Assembly: GCA_035535315.1 (NCBI GenBank)
Contig: DATLQD010000047.1
Span: 1 to 22,233 of the forward strand
Direction of reading: 5' to 3'
Source of the DNA: DASQGA01 sp035535315
Lineage (GTDB): Bacteria > Actinomycetota > Thermoleophilia > Gaiellales > Gaiellaceae
DNA: 22,233 bases
The position numbers and the translations under genes are program-made. Below, one piece after another: positions 7,764-14,266 of the stretch (positions within the stretch are counted from its first letter, which is position 1; the number at the start of each line of letters is the position of its first letter). A model generated the notes under the pieces. It was not told the origin of the DNA, ran no database searches, and saw only the letters and a list, made by a program, of their open reading frames with translations.

Positions 7764-9169
7764 GCTTCCGGGCCAGGCTCGTCCTCGCCGCCGCCTACCT
7801 CCTGACCGCGGTCGTCCTCGCGCTCGAAATCCCGCTCGCGTTGAACGTCGACCGCCGGGCCACGTCCGAGTTCCAGTCGGGAGTACTCGGAAATGCCGCC
7901 ATCCTTGCCGCCCGGGTCGCGGATCTCGTTGCCGCCTCGAACGGCCGGACCGCCGTCCCACGCCCTTCGGCGGCGCTGGAGCGGATCGTCGCCGGGACGC
8001 CGCGGGCCGACGGTGAGCGGATCCTCGTTGTCGACGAGGGCGGCCGGCTCCTCGCCGACACGGCCGGCCGGGCGGACGTCGGCACGGTCTACGCAACCGG
8101 TGAACGGCCGGAGCTCGTGGAGGCCCTCCTCGGACGCATCGACACGAGGCGCCGTTTCAGCGAGACGCTCGGAGAGGAGCTCTTGCTCGTGACCGTCCCC
8201 GTGGTCGACCAGGCGCAAGTGGTGGGAGGCGTGCGCGTGGCCGCCTCGACTGCGGCGGTCGATGCGAGCGTTCGCCGGAGCTGGCTCCGGCTCGCTCTGA
8301 TCGGCGTGGCGGTCATCGCCGCGGGCCTCGCACTTGCCTGGTTCCTGGCTGGAACGGTTGCGGGGCCGGTCAGGCGCCTGGTCGCGGCGGCGGACCGGCT
8401 TGGTCACGGTGACCTCGACGCAAGGGCATCCGAGGGCGGACCGCGCGAGCTCGACACGCTCGCACGCGCCTTCAACCGGATGGCCGAGACCCTGACGGCG
8501 AACGTCGCCGCACAGCGAGGCTTCGTTGCGAACGCCTCGCACCAGCTTCGGACGCCCCTGACCGGCCTCAAGCTGAGGCTCGAGGCGATCCGGAGCGAGG
8601 GCGGCGAGGCAGCGGAGCAGGCGGCGAAAGCCGACCTCGAGGTCGACCGGCTGGGAGCGCTCGTTGACGACCTGCTCGAACTGGCCCGCGCCTCCTCCTC
8701 CGAGCCCGAAGGCCGGAGCGTCGACCTGGGCGAGCAGGCGGCCCGCGCCGTGGAGCGCTGGCGAACGCCCGCCGAGCAGGCACGCCAGACGCTTCGCCTG
8801 GAAGCGACGGCCGCCACGGCAGGCGTCTGGGCGGATCCGGCCGACGTGGCACACATCCTCGACAACCTGATCGAGAACGCGGTGCGGTACAGCCCTGCCG
8901 GCAGCGACATCGTCGTGACAGCGTCGAGTGGGCGGGCCGGCCCCTACCTCAGCGTCTCGGACAACGGCCCCGGAATCCCTCCTGCAGACCGCGACCGCGT
9001 CTTCGACCGCTTCTATCGTGGTGCGAACGGGCGGCGCAGCGGTCCCGGGACTGGGCTGGGATTAGCGATCGTCGCCGAGCTGGTCGAGCGCTGGAACGGG
9101 CGCGTTCGGCTCGTCGAGGGCCCGGAAACCCGGATCGAGGCGAGCTTCCCGCCGCCTACCGTTCCTTAA
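7760..9169 (+). CDS. membrane sensor histidine kinase (partner of the adjacent regulator)
   Basis: This 469-residue kinase starts with GTG (MSFRARLVLAAAYLLTAVV). Membrane helix 1 is about 8-30, an extracytoplasmic sensor domain about 31-172 (no Cys; PAS-like strand pattern such as RILVVDEGGRLLADTAG), helix 2 about 174-200, HAMP about 200-252, then the H box ASHQLRTPLTGLKLRLEA with phospho-His261. The ATPase part has the N box DNLIENAVRYS (Asn369, Asn373), G1 SDNGPGIP, F box FDRFYRG and G2 GPGTGLGLAI. It is translationally coupled to the regulator by a 4-bp overlap. The signal sensed is unknown. The last codons (PTVP, stop) form part of the 16-mer repeated before the next genes. Confidence 0.95.
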   Translation: MSFRARLVLAAAYLLTAVVLALEIPLALNVDRRATSEFQSGVLGNAAILAARVADLVAASNGRTAVPRPSAALERIVAGTPRADGERILVVDEGGRLLADTAGRADVGTVYATGERPELVEALLGRIDTRRRFSETLGEELLLVTVPVVDQAQVVGGVRVAASTAAVDASVRRSWLRLALIGVAVIAAGLALAWFLAGTVAGPVRRLVAAADRLGHGDLDARASEGGPRELDTLARAFNRMAETLTANVAAQRGFVANASHQLRTPLTGLKLRLEAIRSEGGEAAEQAAKADLEVDRLGALVDDLLELARASSSEPEGRSVDLGEQAARAVERWRTPAEQARQTLRLEATAATAGVWADPADVAHILDNLIENAVRYSPAGSDIVVTASSGRAGPYLSVSDNGPGIPPADRDRVFDRFYRGANGRRSGPGTGLGLAIVAELVERWNGRVRLVEGPETRIEASFPPPTVP

Positions 9170-9170
9170 C
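9155..9170 (+). promoter_or_regulatory. candidate regulator site, copy 1 of a 16-mer
   Basis: CCTACCGTTCCTTAAC spans the end of the kinase gene and ends 33 bp before the -10 box of the first exported-protein gene. It matches the copy at 9598-9613 at 14 of 16 positions. A site for the adjacent response regulator is the simplest reading, but this is inference. Confidence 0.45.
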
Positions 9171-9203
9171 GATCGCCTTGCCGGGCGGGAACCTGCCGGG
9201 TGC

Positions 9204-9209
9204 TACCTT
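9204..9209 (+). promoter_or_regulatory. -10 box of the first CDEAEH-protein gene
   Basis: TACCTT ends 6 nt before the GTG at 9216, with no ribosome binding site. A TTGCCG at 9178-9183 is the nearest -35-like sequence but the 20-bp spacing is long, which would suit an activator-dependent promoter. Confidence 0.45.
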
Positions 9210-9215
9210 CGGGGC

Positions 9216-9584
9216 GTGAAGCGAATTCGCCCATTGCTCCTGGCATTCGTGGGGCTCTGCCTGCCGCTCGGGCTCGCCCTGGCCGTCTACCTGACGTCGG
9301 CGCGATCACTGGCCGCGCCCCCACCGATCGGCGCCGTCCCCACGCAGATCGCCAAGGCGAGCCCGAAGGCCCCGACCGCGACCAGCAAGGCGAAGAAGCG
9401 CGAGGACAGGTCCGGGAACTGCGATGAGGCCGAGCACGCGAGCGATCCCGAGTGCACTGGGGGCACGGCGACCTCGGGTGGCGGCTCGACGGGCTCCGAT
9501 GACTCCTCGGGCTCAGGCTCCTCCGGTTCGGGATCCGGGGGATCCGGATCCGACTCGAGCGGCAGCGGCTCCGGTGACGACTAG
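9216..9584 (+). CDS. small exported or membrane-anchored protein with one CDEAEH motif and a Ser/Gly-rich tail
   Basis: This is a 122-residue protein. Residues 1-33 form a basic start plus hydrophobic helix (KRIRPLLLAFVGLCLPLGLA), a signal peptide or membrane anchor. Then comes a Pro/Ala/Lys linker, the motif SGNCDEAEHASDPECTGG (about 66-83), and a low-complexity tail of Ser, Gly and Asp to the end. The motif (Cys-x4-His-x5-Cys in an acidic setting) occurs twice more in the next protein, so the two genes are related. It follows the kinase gene by 46 bp and has its own -10 box. I know no named family. Disulfide formation or metal binding outside the membrane is a guess from the Cys/His/acid pattern. 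Confidence 0.75.
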   Translation: MKRIRPLLLAFVGLCLPLGLALAVYLTSARSLAAPPPIGAVPTQIAKASPKAPTATSKAKKREDRSGNCDEAEHASDPECTGGTATSGGGSTGSDDSSGSGSSGSGSGGSGSDSSGSGSGDD

Positions 9585-9597
9585 GCCGCGCAGCCGG

Positions 9598-9613
9598 CCT
9601 ACCGTCTCTTAAC
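9598..9613 (+). promoter_or_regulatory. candidate regulator site, copy 2 of a 16-mer
   Basis: CCTACCGTCTCTTAAC differs from copy 1 (9155-9170) only at positions 9 and 10. It lies 54 bp before the TAGTCT box of the second exported-protein gene. The distance to the -10 box differs from copy 1 by 21 bp, two helical turns, so both would face the same side of the promoter. Unlike copy 1 it is wholly noncoding. Confidence 0.45.
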
Positions 9614-9667
9614 CCAAGCCTGGGCGGACCCTTCCGAAGTCGAGCCCGGGCTTTCCCCGGCGCTTCC

Positions 9668-9707
9668 TAGTCTCGAGGCATGCAGTCAACAGCTTCGAGA
9701 AGGAGGT
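9668..9707 (+). promoter_or_regulatory. -10 box and strong ribosome binding site of the second CDEAEH-protein gene
   Basis: TAGTCT (9668-9673) is a plausible -10 box. AAGGAGG near 9701-9707 is a near-ideal Shine-Dalgarno sequence ahead of the ATG at 9713. A 10-bp palindrome AGCCCGGGCT lies upstream near 9633-9642. This gene therefore has a normal leader, in contrast to most starts in the window. Confidence 0.5.
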
Positions 9708-9712
9708 AGGAA

Positions 9713-10261
9713 ATGCGTCTTCTAAACAAGGTGATCCTTGCTCTTGCCGTCGTCCTGGCGATCGGCGTCGGCGTTGCCGTAGCCGCCGCGATCACGTCTA
9801 CGAGCTCTGCCGGGACGGGGACGACGGACGGCGCCACGACGATCGGTGGGACGTCCTCGACCCTGGAGGATTCCACGGCGCCCGCTCAGACCGGCACCGG
9901 CGACGTCAGTGGCCCTTGCGACGAGGCCGAGCACGCCAACGACCCACAGTGCTCGGGCGCACAGACGACTGAAGACAACGACGATGTCGCGGGCGTGGAC
10001 ATGAGCGGGCCCTGCGACGAGGCCGAGCACGCTGATGACCCGCGGTGCACCGGCGCACAGACGCGGGGAGACGACGACGAGAACAACTCGGGTTCGTCGG
10101 AGAACTCCGGTCCCGGTAACGCCGATGAGGACTCGGAGGACAACTCCGGCCCCGGTAATGCGGATGAGGATTTGGACGACGACTCGGGCTCGGGCGAGTC
10201 AGGGCACTCCGGCTCGGGCGAGGACGACTCGGGCCACTCAGGTTCCGGGTCCAACGGCTAG
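9713..10261 (+). CDS. exported acidic repeat protein with two CDEAEH motifs
   Basis: This is a 182-residue protein. A hydrophobic N-terminal helix (about 6-27, LLNKVILALAVVLAIGVGVA) is followed by a Thr/Ser/Gly-rich stretch, two copies of a 20-residue unit (SGPCDEAEHANDPQCSGAQT and SGPCDEAEHADDPRCTGAQT, about 66-85 and 98-117), and two tandem copies of a 13-residue unit (NSGPGNADEDSED, NSGPGNADEDLDD). A Gly/Ser/Asp/His tail closes the protein. It is extremely acidic and likely disordered outside the Cys units. It is the last gene of the two-component cassette and ends 21 bp before a strong terminator. A cell-envelope role with cation binding fits the composition, but no family is recognised. 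Confidence 0.78.
   Translation: MRLLNKVILALAVVLAIGVGVAVAAAITSTSSAGTGTTDGATTIGGTSSTLEDSTAPAQTGTGDVSGPCDEAEHANDPQCSGAQTTEDNDDVAGVDMSGPCDEAEHADDPRCTGAQTRGDDDENNSGSSENSGPGNADEDSEDNSGPGNADEDLDDDSGSGESGHSGSGEDDSGHSGSGSNG
9908..10063 (+). repeat. two 60-bp coding repeats (CDEAEH units)
   Basis: Units at 9908-9967 and 10004-10063 encode the 20-residue Cys-His-Cys motif, separated by a 12-codon acidic spacer. A third, more divergent copy is in the preceding gene at 9411-9464. Wobble positions differ while residues are kept, so the unit is under protein-level selection and is not a fresh duplication. Confidence 0.8.
10103..10180 (+). repeat. tandem 39-bp coding repeat
   Basis: Two head-to-tail units (10103-10141 and 10142-10180) each encode NSGPGNADED plus three more residues. 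Confidence 0.8.
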
Positions 10262-10282
10262 GAGCGTCTCGACTTGCAGTGT

Positions 10283-10306
10283 GGAGGCCCCGCTCAGGGG
10301 GCCTCC
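10283..10306. terminator. strong hairpin terminator between convergent genes
   Basis: GGAGGCCCC (10283-10291) pairs perfectly with GGGGCCTCC (10298-10306) around a 6-nt loop, followed on the plus strand by GCTCTTCT. It lies 21 bp after the exported-protein stop and 6 bp from the purE stop, so it can serve both strands, better for the plus strand. Confidence 0.75.
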
Positions 10307-10312
10307 GCTCTT

Positions 10313-10828
10313 CTAGAGCTCGAGCTGCGGCCGCCGCGGCGGGTCCGGGTAGCCCCCGCCCTGGCCGAGGATCTTCGCCGCGAGGATCGCAGCATTTTTC
10401 GCGCCGTTCAGCGAGACGCAGGCCACCGGCACGCCGGGTGGCATCTGCACGATCGCCAGGATGGCGTCGAGCCCGCCCGCCGCGGTCCTCGAGGAGACGA
10501 GCGGGACACCTATGACCGGGAGGTCCGTGTAGGCGGCCACGGCTCCGGGGAGGGCCGCGGACATCCCTGCCGCAGCGATGATGACGCGGACGCCGCGGAG
10601 GGCGGCCGTCGAAGCGTACTCGGCGACGCCGCGCGGATCCCGGTGGGCGGAGAGGACACGAAGCTCGTGGGAGATGCCACGCTCGTTCAGCTCCTCTATC
10701 GCAGGATCCATCGAATCGCGGTCGGACTCGGACCCGATCAGGATCCCGACGAGCGGTCCTGTTGCCTCGAGCTCCTCGAGAATCGGAAGCGAGGCCGGAA
10801 CCTCATGGAGACCGCCCTCAGCGTGCAA
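10313..10828 (-). CDS. purE: 5-(carboxyamino)imidazole ribonucleotide mutase / AIR carboxylase PurE
   Basis: The PurE core is clear: PLVGILIGSESDRDSMDPA, ELRVLSAHRDP, IIAAAGMSAALPGAVAAYTDLPVIGVPL, ILAIVQMPPGVPVACVSLNGAKNAAILAA. The enzyme makes CAIR. In class I it works with PurK, while class II takes AIR and CO2 directly; no purK is adjacent, and the glycine loop AAAGMSAALPG differs from the common AGAGGAAHLPG, so class is unsettled. The frame has no ATG near the usual start. I chose a TTG at 10828 inside the end of purD, with GAGGA about 9 nt upstream, giving 171 residues; a GTG 18 nt further upstream is the alternative. It is translationally coupled to purD. Confidence 0.9.
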   Translation of the reverse strand: MHAEGGLHEVPASLPILEELEATGPLVGILIGSESDRDSMDPAIEELNERGISHELRVLSAHRDPRGVAEYASTAALRGVRVIIAAAGMSAALPGAVAAYTDLPVIGVPLVSSRTAAGGLDAILAIVQMPPGVPVACVSLNGAKNAAILAAKILGQGGGYPDPPRRPQLEL

Positions 10829-12038
10829 CCGCCACCGTCCTCGCACCGATGTCGGTCCTGAACTGGGCCCCATCCAGGCGAATGTGGTCGAGTGCCGCAT
10901 AGGCCTGCTCGCGAGCGTCGCTGAGCGACGGGCCCACGGCGGTCACGTTCAGGACCCGGCCGCCCGCGCTGAGCAACGCGCCGTCGCGGAGCGCGGTGCC
11001 GGCATGGAAGACGAGCCCTCCGGCGGTTTCTGCCTCCTCGATCCCGGACAGCGCGCTCCCGACTTCAGGTGCGTCCGGGTACCCCGGCGCAGCCAGGACG
11101 ACCGTCGCCGCCGCGCCGTCGGCCACGTCCACCGAGGCGCCGGCAAGGTCGCCGCGGGCCGCTCCCGCCAGGGCGTCCAGCAGATCGCCTTCGAGCAGCG
11201 GCAGGATCGCCTGCGTCTCCGGATCGCCGAAGCGGCAGTTGAACTCGAGCGTTCGGGCGCCGTCCTCCGTCAGCATCAATCCTGCATACAGGAGCCCCAC
11301 GAACGGGCTTCCGCGCTTCGCGAGCTCGTCGAGCACGGGCCCGTGCACGGCTTCGACCAGCTCTTCCCGATCGCGGGCGGACAGGAAGGGAAGGGGGGCA
11401 TAGGCGCCCATCCCGCCGGTGTTCGGGCCTTCGTCGCCGTCGCGGAGACGCTTGGCGTCCTGGGCTGCGGGAAGGGCCACGGCTACGGCGCCGTCACAGA
11501 GAGCGAAGAGCGACACCTCCTCGCCTTCCAGGAGCTCCTCGACCACGACGCGGTCACCAAGTGCCTGGGCGCGGGGCCACGCGGTCTCGACCTCCGCGTC
11601 CGTCCGGCAGACGAAGACACCCTTTCCCGCGGCGAGCCCGTCAGCCTTGATCACACAGGGCGCTACCGGCTCGACGAGCTCGCGCGCTGTTGGGACTCCC
11701 GCCGACTTCATGACGTCCTTCGCAAACGACTTCGACCCCTCGATCATGGCGGCCGCGCCACTCGGGCCGAAGACCGTGACCCCGCCATGGCGAAGGTTGT
11801 CGGCCACCCCCGAGACCAGGGGGGCCTCGGGCCCGATCACGACGAGGTCGATCCCGCACTGGCGGCAGAGCCCGAGCAGGCTCTCGGCGTCCTCGGCGCG
11901 AACCGGATGGCACGTTGCATGGCGCGCGATACCAGGGTTTCCGGGAGCAGCGTGGAGCTCCCCGAGGTCCGCGCTCTGCGCAAGTTTCCACGCCAGCGCG
12001 TGCTCCCTTCCACCCGAGCCGACGACGAGGACATTCAT
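10818..12038 (-). CDS. purD: phosphoribosylamine-glycine ligase PurD
   Basis: This 406-residue GAR synthetase of the ATP-grasp superfamily makes the second intermediate of purine synthesis. It starts MNVLVVGSGGREHALAWKLA. The ATP-grasp signatures are GSKSFAKDVMKSAGVPTA, CVIKADGLAAGKGVFVC, VEELLEGEEVSLFALCDG and LEFNCRFGDPETQAILPLL. The frame stays open upstream to 12308, but the ATG at 12038 gives the family's usual N-terminus, and TAAACT ends 7 nt before it. It overlaps purE at its 3' end and diverges from the small acidic gene at 12104. Confidence 0.96.
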   Translation of the reverse strand: MNVLVVGSGGREHALAWKLAQSADLGELHAAPGNPGIARHATCHPVRAEDAESLLGLCRQCGIDLVVIGPEAPLVSGVADNLRHGGVTVFGPSGAAAMIEGSKSFAKDVMKSAGVPTARELVEPVAPCVIKADGLAAGKGVFVCRTDAEVETAWPRAQALGDRVVVEELLEGEEVSLFALCDGAVAVALPAAQDAKRLRDGDEGPNTGGMGAYAPLPFLSARDREELVEAVHGPVLDELAKRGSPFVGLLYAGLMLTEDGARTLEFNCRFGDPETQAILPLLEGDLLDALAGAARGDLAGASVDVADGAAATVVLAAPGYPDAPEVGSALSGIEEAETAGGLVFHAGTALRDGALLSAGGRVLNVTAVGPSLSDAREQAYAALDHIRLDGAQFRTDIGARTVAVAR

Positions 12039-12045
12039 GCGGTCG

Positions 12046-12096
12046 AGTTTAGTGAGGCACCCGGGTGTTTCAAAGACGCGCCAGGTCAGGTACAAC
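12046..12096. promoter_or_regulatory. overlapping divergent promoters sharing one -35 box
   Basis: The six bases 12068-12073 read TTTCAA on the plus strand and TTGAAA on the minus strand. Minus: TTGAAA, 16 bp, TAAACT (12051-12046), 7 nt, ATG of purD. Plus: TTTCAA, 17 bp, TACAAC (12091-12096), 7 nt, ATG at 12104. The purD side is the better match. Both starts would be leaderless. The two promoters could not be occupied at once. Confidence 0.6.
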
Positions 12097-12103
12097 ACGG
12101 GCC

Positions 12104-12424
12104 ATGCGCGACCCCGGCCTCGCCCGCCACGACTGGGAGACCGAATGGGCCGAGCTCGAGGAAGATCTCGAGGATTCGCCCCGGGAGGCGCTGTCGGAGG
12201 TCGGCGACCTGATCGAGCGGATGCTCGAAGAGCAGGGGGTTCCGATCCACGACGAGATCGCGGACGACGGGATCCCACACGAAGTGGTTGCGGACTACGT
12301 GGAAGCACGGCGCATCACCGAGTCGGTCGAGAAGGGCGAGAACGTCGATCCGGGCGACATCGGGTCGGCGATCCGGCTCTACCGTGAGCTGTACGACTTC
12401 CTGATCAACCGCATCGCCGAGTAG
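12104..12424 (+). CDS. small acidic helical protein of unknown function
   Basis: This is a 106-residue, Glu/Asp-rich protein (MRDPGLARHDWETEWAELEE). It is predicted mostly helical with a coiled look in ALSEVGDLIERMLEEQGVP and a Tyr-rich C-terminus (AIRLYRELYDFLINRIAE). There are no membrane segments and no Cys. The frame extends 13 codons upstream, but the TACAAC box overlaps that extension, so the ATG at 12104 is preferred. It is followed after 18 bp by a transporter gene, probably in one transcript. I do not recognise a family; the shape suggests an adaptor or partner-binding protein. Confidence 0.7.
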   Translation: MRDPGLARHDWETEWAELEEDLEDSPREALSEVGDLIERMLEEQGVPIHDEIADDGIPHEVVADYVEARRITESVEKGENVDPGDIGSAIRLYRELYDFLINRIAE

Positions 12425-12442
12425 TAGATCGGGCTCGGGCTC

Positions 12443-13351
12443 GTGCTCGAGGTCGCGCTCCTCCTGGCCTTCTTTGCCCTGGGCCTCGCGACGCAGCGGA
12501 TCTCCCTGGCGGAGTCGCTTCGCGAGCGGACCTGGACGGCGTACTTCTGGACGATCACGCCCGTACTGGTCTTCTATGCATTCTCGACCGTCGGTGTCGA
12601 TCGCGAGCTGGCCCTTGCTCTTGGCGCAGCCATCGGAGCCTCGTGGCTCGTGCTCGGGATCTCGTACGGCTACGCGGTCGCCGTCAGCGAGGAGCGGGAT
12701 GAGCGTGGGGCACTCACGCTCGCGGCGGGCTTCCCGAACACGGGGTTCGTTGGCTTTCCGCTTGCCCAGATCGCGCTCGGAAATCCGGGCCTCGCGCTCA
12801 TGGTGGTCTACGACCGGTTGGCCTGGCTCGTTCCCGCGACGGCTGTGTCGACCACGATCGCGCGCCTCCACGGGAACCGAGACGCCGGGGAGCGTCGCCG
12901 GCGCCGTCTTTGGCTCCTGGCCGGGAATCCCCCGCTCCTTGCCGCGTTGCTCGCCATTGGCTTACGGTTGGGCGACGTCGAGGTGGGCGGCGTCGCGGAG
13001 ACGCTCGGGCGCGTGGCAGGGGCGCTCGTTGGGCCGGCCGGGTTCTTTCTCCTGGGGCTCGCGCTCCCGCTCGAGCGCCCTTCCCATGATCTCGCCGAGC
13101 TTCGTCGCGCCTCGGGTGTCCTCGCGATTCGCTTCGGCGTCGCGCCGCTTGCCCTCTACGGGCTCGGGCGGGCAATCGGTGCCGAGATCCCGAGCGCGTT
13201 CCTCCTCGGCGCCGCGATGCCCAGCGCCTTCCACCTGCTCATCTTGGCGCGGGTCTTCGATCTCCGGCCGCACCTCATGCGGTTGCTCGTGCTCGGCTCG
13301 ACGGTGCCGGCGGTGGCCGCCGTCGTGGCAGCCACCGCGGTCCTCCGTTGA
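12443..13351 (+). CDS. AEC-family (auxin efflux carrier type) membrane transporter
   Basis: This is a 302-residue, very hydrophobic protein with about nine or ten membrane segments. The GFPNTGFVGFPLAQIALG stretch (about 95-112) is the characteristic Pro/Gly-rich motif of the AEC family, and WTITPVLVFYAFSTV resembles its third segment. Members export organic anions such as malate, or auxin in plants; the substrate here is unknown. The start is a GTG (translated MLEVALLLAFFALGLA) that gives a membrane helix straight away. It is probably co-transcribed with the acidic protein upstream. Its stop lies only 7 bp from the stop of the convergent secreted-protein gene. Confidence 0.85.
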   Translation: MLEVALLLAFFALGLATQRISLAESLRERTWTAYFWTITPVLVFYAFSTVGVDRELALALGAAIGASWLVLGISYGYAVAVSEERDERGALTLAAGFPNTGFVGFPLAQIALGNPGLALMVVYDRLAWLVPATAVSTTIARLHGNRDAGERRRRRLWLLAGNPPLLAALLAIGLRLGDVEVGGVAETLGRVAGALVGPAGFFLLGLALPLERPSHDLAELRRASGVLAIRFGVAPLALYGLGRAIGAEIPSAFLLGAAMPSAFHLLILARVFDLRPHLMRLLVLGSTVPAVAAVVAATAVLR

Positions 13352-13358
13352 TCCGGTT

Positions 13359-14075
13359 CTACAACACGGAGTTGGTCCAGGCCCGGGCGTCCGGAGCGAG
13401 CGTCCAGCCCCAGTTCGGACCCGAGATGGCTCCCCGGTATCGCGTCCCGCGCCAGTACTTCCGGATCCAGAGCGAGTACGTTCCGTCATACCGGTGGGTG
13501 AGGATTCCCATCATCCGCTTCCACCCTCCGTAGCGAAACGTGTCGAGGTACACATTCCGCCCGTACTTGTCGAGCGGAACGCCGGCGGGCGTACTGTCGT
13601 AGCCGTAGATCGGCTTCCCGTGGAAGCTCGCCTGGCCTGTGATTCGCTCGCTTCGCCACTTACAGCAGACGGCTCGAAGCGTGAGGCTGGTGGGCGCGCC
13701 GTGCCAGCGCGAGAAGCGAAGCTCGACCGGGTAGCCCTGGAGGCGGCGCCACTGTTGCAGCGCCCAGAACGTCCCGTCCGGGGTTTGCCAGATCATCGCT
13801 CGGAGCGGCAAGCTGATGGCTCCGGTGCGTGCGGCGACGTTCGGCGCCTCTAGGCGCGCCCCGTAGCGGAGCGCACCGGTGGGGGCTACCTTCGCATAAC
13901 GCCTGACGCCTGACTGCGTCGACCAGCTGATCTCTGCTGCGCCGAGAGCGCTCACTTCCAGGGTGGGATTCTTCGCCGCCCACGCGATCTTCACGGATGC
14001 ATCGGCGTTGGTCCCACCTAGGAGAAATGCGCCCATGGCGAATACGGCCGCCGTGGCCCGAAATGTGCGGCTCAT
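13359..14075 (-). CDS. secreted protein of unknown function
   Basis: This is a 238-residue protein. Residues 1-26 are a classical signal peptide (RTFRATAAVFAMGAFLLGG, then ADA before Ser27). The mature part is basic and rich in Trp, Arg and Tyr, with a Cys-Cys pair (LRAVCCKWRSERITGQASF), a middle GYDSTPAGVPLDKYGRNVYL and a Trp-rich C-terminal half (TYSLWIRKYWRGTRYRG, GPNWGWTLAPDARAW). The ribosome binding site GGAGGT lies 5 nt before the ATG, one of the few good ones in the window. A beta-rich envelope or surface-binding protein is likely. No named family recognised. Confidence 0.82.
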   Translation of the reverse strand: MSRTFRATAAVFAMGAFLLGGTNADASVKIAWAAKNPTLEVSALGAAEISWSTQSGVRRYAKVAPTGALRYGARLEAPNVAARTGAISLPLRAMIWQTPDGTFWALQQWRRLQGYPVELRFSRWHGAPTSLTLRAVCCKWRSERITGQASFHGKPIYGYDSTPAGVPLDKYGRNVYLDTFRYGGWKRMMGILTHRYDGTYSLWIRKYWRGTRYRGAISGPNWGWTLAPDARAWTNSVL

Positions 14076-14150
14076 TTTTACCTCCGACCTTGGGGGGTCT
14101 GGGCTCGAGGAGTCTTAAGGGCGAGCCTCAGGAGGGTGCAGTCCCTTTGT

Positions 14151-14180
14151 GAGGGTTCTGTCGTGAAGCTGTGAACCCTC
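14151..14180. promoter_or_regulatory. 8-bp perfect inverted repeat between divergent genes
   Basis: GAGGGTTC (14151-14158) and GAACCCTC (14173-14180) are separated by 14 bp. The site lies about 75 bp upstream of the secreted-protein start and about 100 bp upstream of the nitrogen-operon -35 box. Both neighbours are transcribed away from it, so an operator is more likely than a terminator. Confidence 0.45.
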
Positions 14181-14219
14181 TCCAAAACTGAGACAGAGTT
14201 TGCGGCTCCGTTTCTCCAT

Positions 14220-14266
14220 CGGGCATCGTCGTTTGCCCGCGGCGGTGGTCGCTTGACAGTCGGGCA
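14220..14266 (+). promoter_or_regulatory. candidate operator: CGGGCA palindrome plus half-site
   Basis: CGGGCA (14220-14225), 8 bp, TGCCCG (14234-14239) form a perfect palindrome that ends 13 bp before the -35 box. A third CGGGCA (14261-14266) lies between the -35 and -10 boxes, 41 bp (about four helical turns) from the first. The layout suits a dimeric regulator with a second site that blocks or assists polymerase. Confidence 0.45.

Noticed and set aside
9480..9584. Ser/Gly-coding low-complexity stretch as a CRISPR or satellite array
   Set aside because: There are no regular spacers or constant repeats; it is simply a biased protein tail.
10578..12212. Long plus-strand open frame (544 codons) opposite purD and purE
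   Set aside because: High-GC shadow. PurD and PurE motifs are clear on the other strand, and the plus product is low-complexity.
12474..13853. 459-codon plus-strand frame over the AEC transporter and the secreted-protein gene
   Set aside because: It crosses two real genes in a different frame and yields Ser/Arg/Pro-rich sequence without structure.
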